A DNA stretch of 41,712 nt from NCBI GenBank assembly GCA_003251535.1, contig QKFD01000006.1, positions 1 through 41,712 on the forward strand, written 5' to 3'. Each line of letters begins with the position of its first letter. Positions within the stretch are counted from its first letter, which is position 1. The stretch comes from Chromatiales bacterium (lineage in GTDB: Bacteria > Pseudomonadota > Gammaproteobacteria > Thiohalomonadales > Thiohalomonadaceae). Below the pieces are notes generated by a model. The model did no database searches, was not told the origin of the DNA, and saw only the letters and a program-made list of their open reading frames with translations. The position numbers and the translations under genes were made by a program. Positions 29,603-38,102 of this stretch are shown in pieces.

Positions 29603-30579
29603 AACAGGCACACCGCCGGATGATCTGGTTACTGACACTCCTGCTCATACCTCTGGCCGCCCTGCTCTGGGTAGTCCAACCACTGCTGCTACCGGTGCGC
29701 CCCGCCCCCGCCCCAGCGGTGGACCCGGAGCGCCTGCGGCAACATGTGGTCACGCTCTCCACCACCCTCTCCCCGCGCAACGATGACCCGGCACAGCTGG
29801 GTCGCTCCGCCGACTACATCGCCAGCCAGCTGGCCCCCTTCGGCCGCGTAGAGCGCCACCCTTTTGATGTGTGGGGGGTGGGCTATGAGAACGTCTCACT
29901 CACCTTGGGGAGTGGGGCGGGTCCCCGCATTGTGGTTGGCGCCCACTACGACACCGCCGACGGCCTACCCGGTGCCGATGACAACGCCAGCGGCGTGGCG
30001 GGTCTCATCGAGCTGGCCCGCCTGCTGCACCAACAGCGCCCCTCTCGGCCGGTGCAGATCATCGCCTACGCCCTGGAGGAGCCACCCTATTTTGGCAGTG
30101 ATCAGATGGGGAGCGCCCACCACGCCCGTCGCCTGGCCAAGCAGCAGGAGGAGATCGCCTTGATGCTGTCGCTGGAGATGATCGGCTACTTCGATGAGAC
30201 CCCAGGGAGCCAGCACTACCCGCTCCCACTACTGCGCCTGCTCTACCCCGATCGCGGCGACTTCATCGCCCTGGTGGGGGAGTTCGGTGCGGCCGGCATC
30301 GTGCGCCGGGCCAAACGGGCGATGCTGGCCGCCTCCCCTCTACCGGTCCGCTCCATCAACGCCCCCGCCTTCGTGCCTGGCGTTGATCTCTCTGACCATC
30401 GCAACTTCTGGCACCACAACTACCCGGCCTTGATGGTCACCGACACGGCCATGTTCCGTAACCGGGCCTACCACACCGCCCAAGATCGCTGGGAACGGCT
30501 CGACTACCCACGCATGGCCGAGGTGGTCAGGGGGATCTACGGCATCGTCATGGCCTTTGCACCACCCACCGCGGAGTAG
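29599..30579 (+). CDS. membrane-anchored M28 family zinc aminopeptidase
   Basis: A 326-residue protein with an N-terminal transmembrane anchor (residues ~9-30) and a periplasmic M28 domain. The metal ligands are visible: HYDT (H116, D118), GADDNASG (D127/D128), the catalytic EE at 160-161, SLEMIGYF and a late His in YHTAQDRW. It should hydrolyse peptides in two-zinc fashion. It overlaps the formate dehydrogenase stop by ATGA and so belongs to that operon, though a functional link is not obvious. It ends one base from the protease gene on the other strand. Confidence 0.87.
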   Translation: MKQAHRRMIWLLTLLLIPLAALLWVVQPLLLPVRPAPAPAVDPERLRQHVVTLSTTLSPRNDDPAQLGRSADYIASQLAPFGRVERHPFDVWGVGYENVSLTLGSGAGPRIVVGAHYDTADGLPGADDNASGVAGLIELARLLHQQRPSRPVQIIAYALEEPPYFGSDQMGSAHHARRLAKQQEEIALMLSLEMIGYFDETPGSQHYPLPLLRLLYPDRGDFIALVGEFGAAGIVRRAKRAMLAASPLPVRSINAPAFVPGVDLSDHRNFWHHNYPALMVTDTAMFRNRAYHTAQDRWERLDYPRMAEVVRGIYGIVMAFAPPTAE

Positions 30580-30580
30580 A

Positions 30581-31072
30581 TCAACGCCGCGGCGGGCACT
30601 GCATCCGTGACGTTTGAGGGGAGGGAGACTCTGCACTGATCGCCGCCTGGAGGGCCAATAGCGCCTGAGCGAACAGCGCAGGAGAGAGCTGTGGCGAGGG
30701 CGGGGGGCCGATCTCCACCCCGATCACCGTCACCCGCGGGGGCAGCATCCCCAGGGCCTGCCCCAGATCCAGGGCGTGGGCCACACCAAAACCGTGGCTG
30801 GAGAGGAGACCGCTCTCCCCCTCAACCTGCTCCGGCTCAAGGGGACACACCGTCCCCACCGGCAGGCCGGCGCGCATGGCATCCACCAGCACCACCCACT
30901 CGGCCCCCAGCATGGCCGCCAGCAGGCCGGCCCCGGGGCGGTCGCTCTCCACAAACTCCGCCTCCAGCTGCCCCTCCTCGCGCAGCGCCGTCACCAGCTC
31001 CCAACCGATGCGGTCGGCCCCGAACGGCGAGCCGACCCCGATCACGCGCAACGGTGTGGCTAGGCTGGTCAC
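30581..31072 (-). CDS. [NiFe] hydrogenase maturation protease
   Basis: A 163-residue HyaD/HoxW-like endopeptidase. It starts with RVIGVGSPFGADRIGWELV, a variant of the family's GxGNxxxxDDG motif, with D20, D64 in VVLVDAMRAG and H93 in SSHGFG at the Ni-sensing positions. It cleaves the C-terminal extension of the large subunit after Ni insertion. The start is GTG at 31072, overlapping the large-subunit stop by 4 bp (GTGA). The C-terminal ~20 residues are a non-conserved Ser/Pro-rich tail. Confidence 0.88.
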   Translation of the reverse strand: MTSLATPLRVIGVGSPFGADRIGWELVTALREEGQLEAEFVESDRPGAGLLAAMLGAEWVVLVDAMRAGLPVGTVCPLEPEQVEGESGLLSSHGFGVAHALDLGQALGMLPPRVTVIGVEIGPPPSPQLSPALFAQALLALQAAISAESPSPQTSRMQCPPRR

Positions 31073-32367
31073 TGGCGATCAATCTGGAGCGTGAGGAAGT
31101 GGGTGGAGCAGGAGATGCAGGGATCGTAGTTGCGGATCACCGTCTCCCCCCGCAGGCGGATGGCGTCGTCGCTCTGCTGTAGCCCAAACGCCTCCAACGA
31201 CTGCCGCAGGTCCTCCTCGATCCGCGCCTGATTCTGGCTGGTGGGGGGGACAATGGTCGCCTTGACCACCCGCCCTGCCTCATCCATCTCATAACGGTGC
31301 CAGAGAAAGCCCCGCGGCGCCTCGGTGCAGCCGTAACCGACACCGGCCTGTGGCACCGCCTCGGCAAAGGGTGAGCTGGGCAGCTGGTAGGCCTCCAGGA
31401 TACGGATCGCCTCCAGGATGGCGTAGTGGATCTCCACCGCCCTGGCCAGGGCGCTGTGGAAGACATTACGGCTGGGGAAGGTGACCCCCGTGCTGGCAAG
31501 ATTCGCCACCACGGCCTCCGGCAGGCGGTCAAGATTGAGGTTGAGACGCGCCAGCGGACCCACCAGATAGGGCTCACCGTGCAGGTGGCAGTGCAGGGCC
31601 GTGGAGTGGGCCACATGCTGCTCCACAAAGTGCTGCTCAAACTCCTCAATGGGGATGTCGAGCCCACTACTGGTGACAATGCGTCCCTCGTTGAAGGGGT
31701 ACTCCGCCGGATGGCGCAGCGAGGCGTAGATAAATGCCTGCTCCTCCTGCGGCAGCGCCAACGCCCCCACCCAGCGCACCAACGCCTCCGCCTCTGGCAG
31801 GGCGGCCCGCAGCTCCGCCAACATCGTCGCAACCGCCGCCAGTGAGGGGGCGTGGTAGAAGCCACCAACCCGCACCCCCACCGGGTGGACAGAACGCCCA
31901 CCGAGTAGTTTGACCAAGGCATTGCCCAAGGCCTGGAGCCGCAACCCCCGCCTCACCTCCTCGGGGTACTGACCGGCCAGGTGGATGGCGCTGGGGAAAC
32001 CGAGGAAATCGGGGGCCGCCAGCAGGTGGATATGCAGGGCGTGGCTCTCCAGCCACTCGCCGCAGTAGAGCAGCCGCCGCATCTCCCGCACCCATGGGCC
32101 AGGGGCCGCCCCAAAGATGGACTCGATGGCGTGGGTGGCACTCATCTGGTAGGCCACCGGGCAGATGCCGCAGATGCGGGCCACGGTGTCCAGCACCTCA
32201 GAGCTATCCCGCCCCTCCAGAAACTTCTCGAACAGCCGTGGCGGCTCAAAGATACGTAACCGCAGCTCCTCGATCTTGCCGCCCCGGACCGCCAGCTCCA
32301 GTGCCCCCTCCCCTTCGACCCGCGCCAAGACCGGTACGTTGATGGTGATATCGCGTGGTTCGCTCAT
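31069..32367 (-). CDS. [NiFe] hydrogenase large (alpha) subunit, group 3-like
   Basis: A 432-residue large subunit. The L1 motif ARICGICPVAYQMSATHA gives C66 and C69, and the C-terminal L2 motif DPCISCSTH gives C417 and C420; these four Cys bind the NiFe centre. After H423 there are only nine residues (FLTLQIDRQ), which would be removed by the protease encoded next door. The short sequence and the three-cluster partner point to group 3b/3c rather than HoxH of group 3d. GGAG precedes the ATG, which overlaps the small-subunit stop by 4 bp. Soluble, cytoplasmic enzyme expected. Confidence 0.92.
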   Translation of the reverse strand: MSEPRDITINVPVLARVEGEGALELAVRGGKIEELRLRIFEPPRLFEKFLEGRDSSEVLDTVARICGICPVAYQMSATHAIESIFGAAPGPWVREMRRLLYCGEWLESHALHIHLLAAPDFLGFPSAIHLAGQYPEEVRRGLRLQALGNALVKLLGGRSVHPVGVRVGGFYHAPSLAAVATMLAELRAALPEAEALVRWVGALALPQEEQAFIYASLRHPAEYPFNEGRIVTSSGLDIPIEEFEQHFVEQHVAHSTALHCHLHGEPYLVGPLARLNLNLDRLPEAVVANLASTGVTFPSRNVFHSALARAVEIHYAILEAIRILEAYQLPSSPFAEAVPQAGVGYGCTEAPRGFLWHRYEMDEAGRVVKATIVPPTSQNQARIEEDLRQSLEAFGLQQSDDAIRLRGETVIRNYDPCISCSTHFLTLQIDRQ

Positions 32368-33164
32368 GGCTGCCGCTCCTGCCAGCGCCGCCCCTCCTCC
32401 TGGAACTTCGGCGCACCGTTGTTGATAAAGAGGAACTTCTGCCCAATCCGCTCCGGCGCGAGATTGAGGGTGTCGGCAAAACGGGCGGCCAATGAGGCGG
32501 TGTTGACCGTCTCCGCCGGCCCGTAACAGGCGTAGCAGTCACGCTCCACCGCCGTGCAGATGGAGCCGCAACCGGTGCGGGTGACCGGCCCCATACAGGG
32601 CATCCCCTTGGCCACCAAGACGCAGACATGCTGCTGCCGCTTGCACTCGATACAGACCTTGTCCTGCTCGGACACCGGCGCCGCCCCCGAGAGGAGGGAA
32701 CGGACGGCACTAAAGACCTGCCGGGTGTTGACCGGGCAGCCCCAGATCTCAAAATCGACCCGGGCGTGATCGGCGATGGGGGTACAGGTGGCGAGGGCGT
32801 GGATATGTTGCGGACTGGCGTAGACACTGCCGATCCAGGCCTCGGCATCGACGCCATTGCGCAGCGCTTGCAGCCCGCCAGCGGTGGCGCAGGCGCCGAG
32901 GGTGATGAGATAGCCGCTGCGCTCGCGGATGGCCTTGAGCCGCTCCAGCTCGTGGGGGGTGCTGACGCTCCCTTCGATGAAGGCGATGTCCACCACCCCC
33001 TCCTCATCCAGGAAGCCGGCCTCGGCGAAATGGACAAACTCCACCAGGGTTGACAGCTCCACCAGCTGCAACCCGGCGTTGAGAAAGGCGAGCTGACAGC
33101 CGTCACAGGAGGAGAACTTGTGCACAGACACACGGGGCTTGGCCCCGGAGTGCGGAAGCTTCAT
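32364..33164 (-). CDS. [NiFe] hydrogenase small (delta) subunit with three FeS clusters, HydD-like
   Basis: A 266-residue protein. Proximal [4Fe-4S] ligands are C20, C23 (SSCDGCQ), C92 (GACATAGG) and C143 (GCPVN). Eight further Cys at 171, 174, 181, 190, 199, 203, 210 and 213 (CIECKRQQHVC, PCMGPVTRTGCGSIC, CYAC) fit two more [4Fe-4S] clusters. This is the layout of the sulfhydrogenase delta subunit, not of the shorter single-cluster HoxY. No Tat signal, so it is cytoplasmic. ATG at 33164 has AGGAG 7 nt upstream. It is first in the operon; no beta/gamma (FeS/FAD-NAD) genes lie before it. Confidence 0.9.
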   Translation of the reverse strand: MKLPHSGAKPRVSVHKFSSCDGCQLAFLNAGLQLVELSTLVEFVHFAEAGFLDEEGVVDIAFIEGSVSTPHELERLKAIRERSGYLITLGACATAGGLQALRNGVDAEAWIGSVYASPQHIHALATCTPIADHARVDFEIWGCPVNTRQVFSAVRSLLSGAAPVSEQDKVCIECKRQQHVCVLVAKGMPCMGPVTRTGCGSICTAVERDCYACYGPAETVNTASLAARFADTLNLAPERIGQKFLFINNGAPKFQEEGRRWQERQP

Positions 33165-33567
33165 TACGTAGCTCCTTTTATAGTTGGTCAGTGCTGCCGA
33201 CCGCGGGACACCCGACCCAATCCCCGTCGCTCCCCCTGGGGTGGCTGCCACGACCCAACAGACGGCGGATAGGGCTCCATTGTAAGCCTCCGCTCGCCCG
33301 CCTGCCCGAGCCTAACGGGTCCGTTGGACTGCACCAGGGAGCATACGCCGCGAGGGGGGGCGCTTCAATCGCGCCCACCACCCTCTCGCCGCGACTTGGG
33401 GATAGCCACCCGATAAACGCTGGGCAGGCCACTAGGTAGGGGATGCTAGAAAGGGGTAAACCAAGAGGGGACGGTCGGCCTCAGACCACAAGCAGGAGGG
33501 GGCGGCGGCCAGAGTGCGCCCATACCGCCTCATTGCACGGGCCGCCGGAGGGGTCGCTACCCCCCAC
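33165..33567. other. intergenic region upstream of the hydrogenase operon
   Basis: About 400 bp with no supported gene. It must contain the hydrogenase promoter (minus strand). Frames open through it lack ribosome sites and conserved sequence. I see no clear -35/-10 pair or strong hairpin. Confidence 0.5.
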
Positions 33568-34185
33568 TCATCCCGCCGCCATTAGCTCAATCTGCGCCGT
33601 CGCCGCCGTTTGGCTACGGCGCAACGCCGCCTCGTCTACGGTGGTGCCCTCAACAGCGATCACCGCCACCTGCTCAAACCCGATAAAACCCAACACCCCT
33701 TTTAGATAGGGCGTCATAAAATCCATGGGTTGCAGCGCCGCGTCGGTAAAGACCGCCCCGGTAGCCGTGGCGATCACGGCCTGCTTACCCTGCACCAAAC
33801 CGCTGAACCCCTGTTCGGGCGAGTAGTGGAAGGTGCGGCCCATACGCACGATATGGTCAAGCCAGGCCTTGAGGGTGGAGGGGAGAGAGAAGTTGTACAT
33901 CGGGGTGCTGATCAGCAGTAGGTCGGCCGCCATCAGCTCGGCGATCAGCTCATCGGAGAGGGCAATGGCCCGCTTCAGCTCGCTCCCCATCTGTTCCGCC
34001 GGGGTAAAAAAGCCGTCGATAGTCGCCTGGGTGAGATGTGGCACCGGCTGGCGAGCGAGGTCCCGCACAGTCACCTCGTCCTGCGGATGTCTGTCGAGCC
34101 GACGCGCCAAAAAGTGGTCAGCGAGCCGACGGCTATAGGAACCTTCCGTACGGGCGCTCGCATCGATGCGGAGAATGCGTGACAT
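33568..34185 (-). CDS. azoR: FMN-dependent NADH:azo/quinone oxidoreductase AzoR
   Basis: A 205-residue flavodoxin-like enzyme. The FMN phosphate loop is at the N-terminus (RIDASARTEGSYSRRLADHF), followed by the isoalloxazine segment STPMYNFSLPSTLKAWLDHIVR and TATGAVF. It reduces quinones and azo compounds by two electrons from NADH, protecting from thiol/quinone stress. GAGG is 9 nt before the ATG. It is divergent from a LysR regulator gene, which is the classic arrangement for local control. Confidence 0.93.
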   Translation of the reverse strand: MSRILRIDASARTEGSYSRRLADHFLARRLDRHPQDEVTVRDLARQPVPHLTQATIDGFFTPAEQMGSELKRAIALSDELIAELMAADLLLISTPMYNFSLPSTLKAWLDHIVRMGRTFHYSPEQGFSGLVQGKQAVIATATGAVFTDAALQPMDFMTPYLKGVLGFIGFEQVAVIAVEGTTVDEAALRRSQTAATAQIELMAAG

Positions 34186-34286
34186 GGTAAACCGCCTCTA
34201 TAGGTCAAAGTCGGACTCAGCCTATTCCCCGCAAAACCCTACCGAAAGCATTTGATACACCTAAGTGAAGTGCGCAAACTGCACGA
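34186..34286. promoter_or_regulatory. azoR-lysR divergent promoter region
   Basis: 101 bp between the two divergent start codons. It should contain both promoters and a LysR T-N11-A operator; AT content rises near 34245-34265 (GAAAGCATTTGATACACC). No symmetric operator could be fixed by eye. Confidence 0.35.
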
Positions 34287-35201
34287 ATGGATCTGCATCA
34301 TCTACAGCTATTCGTGGAGGTGGTGCGCCGCGGGAGCTTTGCCGCTGTGGCGCGTGACCACCGTAGCGCCCCCTCCTCCATCTCCCGCGCCGTCCGTTCA
34401 CTGGAGGAGGCTCTGGGGGTCCGCCTCTTCCAGCGGAGCACTCGCAGACTGGAGCTAACCGAGGCCGGCCGGGGCTACTTCGCCAGCGTGGAGGGGCTCG
34501 TTGAGGAGCTACAGCGCGCCGCTGAGGTGGCATCCAAACTGACGGAGACACCCAGCGGCACGCTACGCATCACCGCCTCGGCCACCTTCGGTCAGGTCGG
34601 CATCGTCCCGCTGTTACCGGCCTTTACCCAGCGCTACCCGCAACTAGCCATTGAGCTACTACTGACCGACACCCGACTCGATCTAGTCGCCGATCGCATT
34701 GATGTGGCGATCCGACTCGGCCCCCTCACCGACTCCACCTACATCGCCTCGCGCCTGCACATCGAGCGCTACGTCATCTGCGCCACTCCCCACTACCTCG
34801 CGCACCACGGTCGCCCCACCTGCCCGGCTGAACTCTCCCGGCACAATACCCTGCACCTCCCCCTGCCCGAATTTGATAACTGGCAGTTTCGCGCCCCTAA
34901 CGGCCGGATCGAGAAGGTGGCAGTACAGAGCAGGCTACTCATCTCCAACGCCCAGGCGTTGAAACAGTGCGCCTTGGCGCACATGGGGATCGCCCTCCTG
35001 CCGCGCTGGGTGGTGACGCAGGAGGAGAGGCGGGGGGAGTTGGAGCGGCTCTTGCCTGAATATGCCGTTGGTACCTCTGAGTTTGAGATACCGGTTTGGC
35101 TACTCTACCCGTCGCGCCGCTACCTACCGCTGAAGGTGCGGGCCTTTGCGGAGTTCATGCGGGACGCCTTCCGCCATGCAGCGCCATGGGAGAGCGACTG
35201 A
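34287..35201 (+). CDS. LysR family transcriptional regulator
   Basis: A 304-residue LysR regulator. The winged HTH covers residues 1-60 (DLHHLQLFVEVVRRGSFAAVAR, then APSSISRAVRSLEEALGVRLFQRSTR). The effector domain has the usual ASATFGQVGIVPLLPAF entry and PHYLAHHGRP. It resembles regulators of the AaeR/DmlR-like group that sit beside oxidoreductases. Likely controls azoR, and itself, from the shared 101-bp region. It ends 52 bp before the cytochrome stop, with a hairpin between. Confidence 0.93.
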   Translation: MDLHHLQLFVEVVRRGSFAAVARDHRSAPSSISRAVRSLEEALGVRLFQRSTRRLELTEAGRGYFASVEGLVEELQRAAEVASKLTETPSGTLRITASATFGQVGIVPLLPAFTQRYPQLAIELLLTDTRLDLVADRIDVAIRLGPLTDSTYIASRLHIERYVICATPHYLAHHGRPTCPAELSRHNTLHLPLPEFDNWQFRAPNGRIEKVAVQSRLLISNAQALKQCALAHMGIALLPRWVVTQEERRGELERLLPEYAVGTSEFEIPVWLLYPSRRYLPLKVRAFAEFMRDAFRHAAPWESD

Positions 35202-35212
35202 CGGCTATTAAA

Positions 35213-35239
35213 GCCCCCCACCCATGGCGGGTGGGGGGC
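35213..35239. terminator. bidirectional terminator between lysR and the nonahaem cytochrome gene
   Basis: Perfect 11-bp stem, GCCCCCCACCC at 35213-35223 and GGGTGGGGGGC at 35229-35239, with loop ATGGC. On the minus strand it is followed by TTTAATA, fitting a terminator for the cytochrome gene; on the plus strand it follows lysR. Confidence 0.75.
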
Positions 35240-35252
35240 GACGGCTAACCGC

Positions 35253-38102
35253 TTACTTCTGCCGGTGGCAAAGACCACACCCCACGGCCGTGCCCTTGGG
35301 GATCACCGCCGTCGCCTGCCCGGCTGCACAACCGGGCAGACTGCCGCTGGTGTCCTTGCAGCGCACGGTACGCTCCTCCGCGGTGCGCGAGAGGACGCTA
35401 CCGGTGAGATCGGCACCATGGCAGGAGTTGCAGCCAGGCCCGCTGTTCCGATAGGCCTTGTGCTGGAGATTCCAGCGGTCATCGGCCACAAACGCGGGGT
35501 TAGAGAACTCCAGATCGGAGATGGCGTGCATCCCGTGGGGACCATTGTTGCCCAGGGGCAGCGAGGTGTCGGTGGGCTGGTGACAGACCTGGCACTCGGC
35601 GATGTAACCGGAGTGGCCTTGCAGCTGCTTGGCCGGCAGGTTGTCGTTGGCATTGGGATTGCTGCTGGGCCACTCGGCGTGGGTACTGCCGTGGCAGGCC
35701 TCACACATCAAGCCGCCATGGCCACTACTCACCCGGTAGAGCTTGGGATTGCCCGCCGCGCTGCCCCCAGTGGCCACCACACTCTCGGCAAACTGCTTGT
35801 TGATCGGCACGATCGGCGTGGCCTTGGCGTCATTGGTGCGATAGGCCGCCAGTAGCCGGATCCCATCGGTCACCCCGCTACTATCGGTGGGATTCACCAA
35901 TACATTGGCGTCCCCTGCCAAGTTGTCGATGGCGTTACCCGTGTGGCAGGAGCCGCAGCTCGGTTCATTGGCCCAAGGGACGCGAGGGGTGGCCTGGTTG
36001 TGGTAGAAGTCCGCGGCCAGCTCAAAGGCCCCAGGGTTGGCGGGTGAGACATTACGGGAGAAGTCATTGCCCACCTGGCTCATATTGCCGTGGCAATCCT
36101 GGCAGACCAGCCCCCCATTGGCCATCGCCCCCCTCATGCACTGGGTGCGTCTGCCGGGATGGCAGCGGTAGCAGGTCTGCTCAAGCACCTGCTGGGTAGT
36201 CACCGGGCTACGCCGACTCCCATTGGCGTCCATGGCCGGCGGCATGGCCGGAAATAGGCCACTGAACTGCCCATGGTAGCTGTGCATCACGTTGGACATG
36301 GTGCGGTGCTTGAACTGGTCCCGCCCATTGGCGGCACTCCCCGCATTCTCCGGTCCCACCGGCCCCTGCTGCGCCAGATCTAAGGCCGGCGAGTAGTGGC
36401 AGCGTTGGCAGATCACCGGATTGGCCGCCCGCCCCGAGGTGGGATCGATGGTGCTCTCAAGGCTGGTACCGTGCTTCTGATCATGGAGACGCAGAATATT
36501 GAGATCACTACTCCACTCAACGCTCACCGCATTGGGGACCGAGCCGTGCGCGGGGTCATCGAGAGAGGTGGCTACGGTGGTGAGATCGCCGATGGCCGCC
36601 CCATTGCCCCCATCCACCTCGGCGGCGTGACAGGCCTGGCAGTCGGCCTCGCCCGAGATGGGTACCACCGTATCGAGAGAGGCCACCGCCTGACCGGCCA
36701 CCTTCGCCTCCAAGTGCAGTAGCGGATAGGGGTTTTCACGCCCGGCATCATCAAACGGGGCAACGGGGATCCCCGCCGCCTCAGACCAGTTCACATTGGC
36801 CACATAGCCAAACGGAAAGCTCGTGAAGAATGGCAGATCGGTGACATGCTCTTCGACCAGCTGGGGCTGATTGCTGGTATAGGGCCCAGTGAACCCAGGC
36901 ATCGCCTGCTGTGAGACATGCAGGGTGCCATCCCCCAGATAGAGCCGCTCCACATCCGGCACCGGTAGGCCGAGGTCCACATTGATCGCCGGGGTGTTGG
37001 GGTCGTAGTACTGGCTCAGCAGACCAGGCGGATAGAAGGGGTCATAGGCCTGATAGGCCACCTCCCAGAAGTTGCTCTTATAGACCTCTCCATTGACCAC
37101 CGAGGAGAGCACCTGACCACTGGTGGCCTTGGCGATCGCCGGGTCACTGGGGTTGGCGGCGGCGCTGTAGTAAATCTGCGCCTCCCCCTCCCCCATCACC
37201 CGCGGCAGACCGCTGATACCGCGCGCCACCACCTGGGCATGAACCACATTAAAGGGAGGCAGGATGCTCGATAGCCGCGTGTCCAGATCACCGCAGTGCA
37301 TACCGAGATCATTGATCGCCAATAGGCGGTAGTCCGAGCCACTCACCGCCGTCGGCTCAGCCACGGCCACCGCCGCTAGCGGCCCATTGGCGCTGGTGGA
37401 GTTGATGGAGACCTCATTGGCCCCCGCCACCCCAATGGTGACCGTGGCCTGGTTGGAGGCGCCACCGGCGTCATTGGCGGTGTAGACAAAGCTATCGGCG
37501 CCGGTATAACCGGCGTCCGGCGTATAGCTGAAGCCGCCATCGGTGGCCAGCAGTAGCACCCCATGGCTGGGGCCGCTGCCTGCCACCCATTGGGCCGTGA
37601 TGGGGTCACCATCGGGGTCGTTGTCATTACTGAGCACCCCGGGGGCGATGACCACCAGCGGCGTCGCCTCTGTCGTGTTGTACTCATCCCCCTGGGCCAC
37701 CGGCCGGCTATTGGTAGCCGAGGTCACCTGCACCGTGCGCGTGGCTGAACAGCTCTTAGGATTGCGGGGATCACTATCCGTGGCGGCGAGGGTCGCAGTG
37801 AAGCTCCCGGCCGTGTTGTAGGTCACCAAGTGGGTCGCCGTGGCGCTACCGCTACTGGGCAGCGTCTCGCTCGCGGAGGCCGGCTGACCACCGGAGAAGG
37901 TCCAGGTAACGCTATAAGGTGCCGTCCCATCGACCACCACCCCCTGGAAGAGGAGCGAGCCCCCCGAGGAGATGGAGACCACCCCACTCTGGGGGGAAGA
38001 GATGGTGCAAACGGGGGGCTTGGCTAAGGCGGTGCTGGGGAGCCCATAGATCCCCATGGTAACCAGCGCCGGATAGAGCCAGTGGCGTAGCAAGGGAGAC
38101 AT
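35253..38102 (-). CDS. secreted nonahaem cytochrome c with PKD/Ig-like N-terminal domains
   Basis: A 949-residue exported protein (leader ending STALA). Residues ~28-125 are a PKD-like Ig domain, and ~130-225 a cadherin-like Ig domain (SNDNDPDGDPIT, SFVYTANDAGG). Residues ~240-480 hold the NDLGMHCGD...LPPFNVVHAQV module known from other large multihaem proteins. The C-terminal half has nine CxxCH sites: CQACH, CQRCH, CYRCH, CQDCH, CGSCH, CEACH, CQVCH, CNSCH, CGLCH. The protein probably works at the cell surface in extracellular electron transfer, with Ig domains for adhesion (inference). ATG at 38102 with GGAGG 7 nt upstream is preferred to the longer frame to 38330. Confidence 0.9.
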   Translation of the reverse strand: MSPLLRHWLYPALVTMGIYGLPSTALAKPPVCTISSPQSGVVSISSGGSLLFQGVVVDGTAPYSVTWTFSGGQPASASETLPSSGSATATHLVTYNTAGSFTATLAATDSDPRNPKSCSATRTVQVTSATNSRPVAQGDEYNTTEATPLVVIAPGVLSNDNDPDGDPITAQWVAGSGPSHGVLLLATDGGFSYTPDAGYTGADSFVYTANDAGGASNQATVTIGVAGANEVSINSTSANGPLAAVAVAEPTAVSGSDYRLLAINDLGMHCGDLDTRLSSILPPFNVVHAQVVARGISGLPRVMGEGEAQIYYSAAANPSDPAIAKATSGQVLSSVVNGEVYKSNFWEVAYQAYDPFYPPGLLSQYYDPNTPAINVDLGLPVPDVERLYLGDGTLHVSQQAMPGFTGPYTSNQPQLVEEHVTDLPFFTSFPFGYVANVNWSEAAGIPVAPFDDAGRENPYPLLHLEAKVAGQAVASLDTVVPISGEADCQACHAAEVDGGNGAAIGDLTTVATSLDDPAHGSVPNAVSVEWSSDLNILRLHDQKHGTSLESTIDPTSGRAANPVICQRCHYSPALDLAQQGPVGPENAGSAANGRDQFKHRTMSNVMHSYHGQFSGLFPAMPPAMDANGSRRSPVTTQQVLEQTCYRCHPGRRTQCMRGAMANGGLVCQDCHGNMSQVGNDFSRNVSPANPGAFELAADFYHNQATPRVPWANEPSCGSCHTGNAIDNLAGDANVLVNPTDSSGVTDGIRLLAAYRTNDAKATPIVPINKQFAESVVATGGSAAGNPKLYRVSSGHGGLMCEACHGSTHAEWPSSNPNANDNLPAKQLQGHSGYIAECQVCHQPTDTSLPLGNNGPHGMHAISDLEFSNPAFVADDRWNLQHKAYRNSGPGCNSCHGADLTGSVLSRTAEERTVRCKDTSGSLPGCAAGQATAVIPKGTAVGCGLCHRQK

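Noticed and set aside
30581-33164. Calling the hydrogenase a bidirectional HoxYH (group 3d)
   Set aside because: HoxY is shorter with one FeS cluster; this small subunit has Cys for three clusters as in HydD-type proteins.
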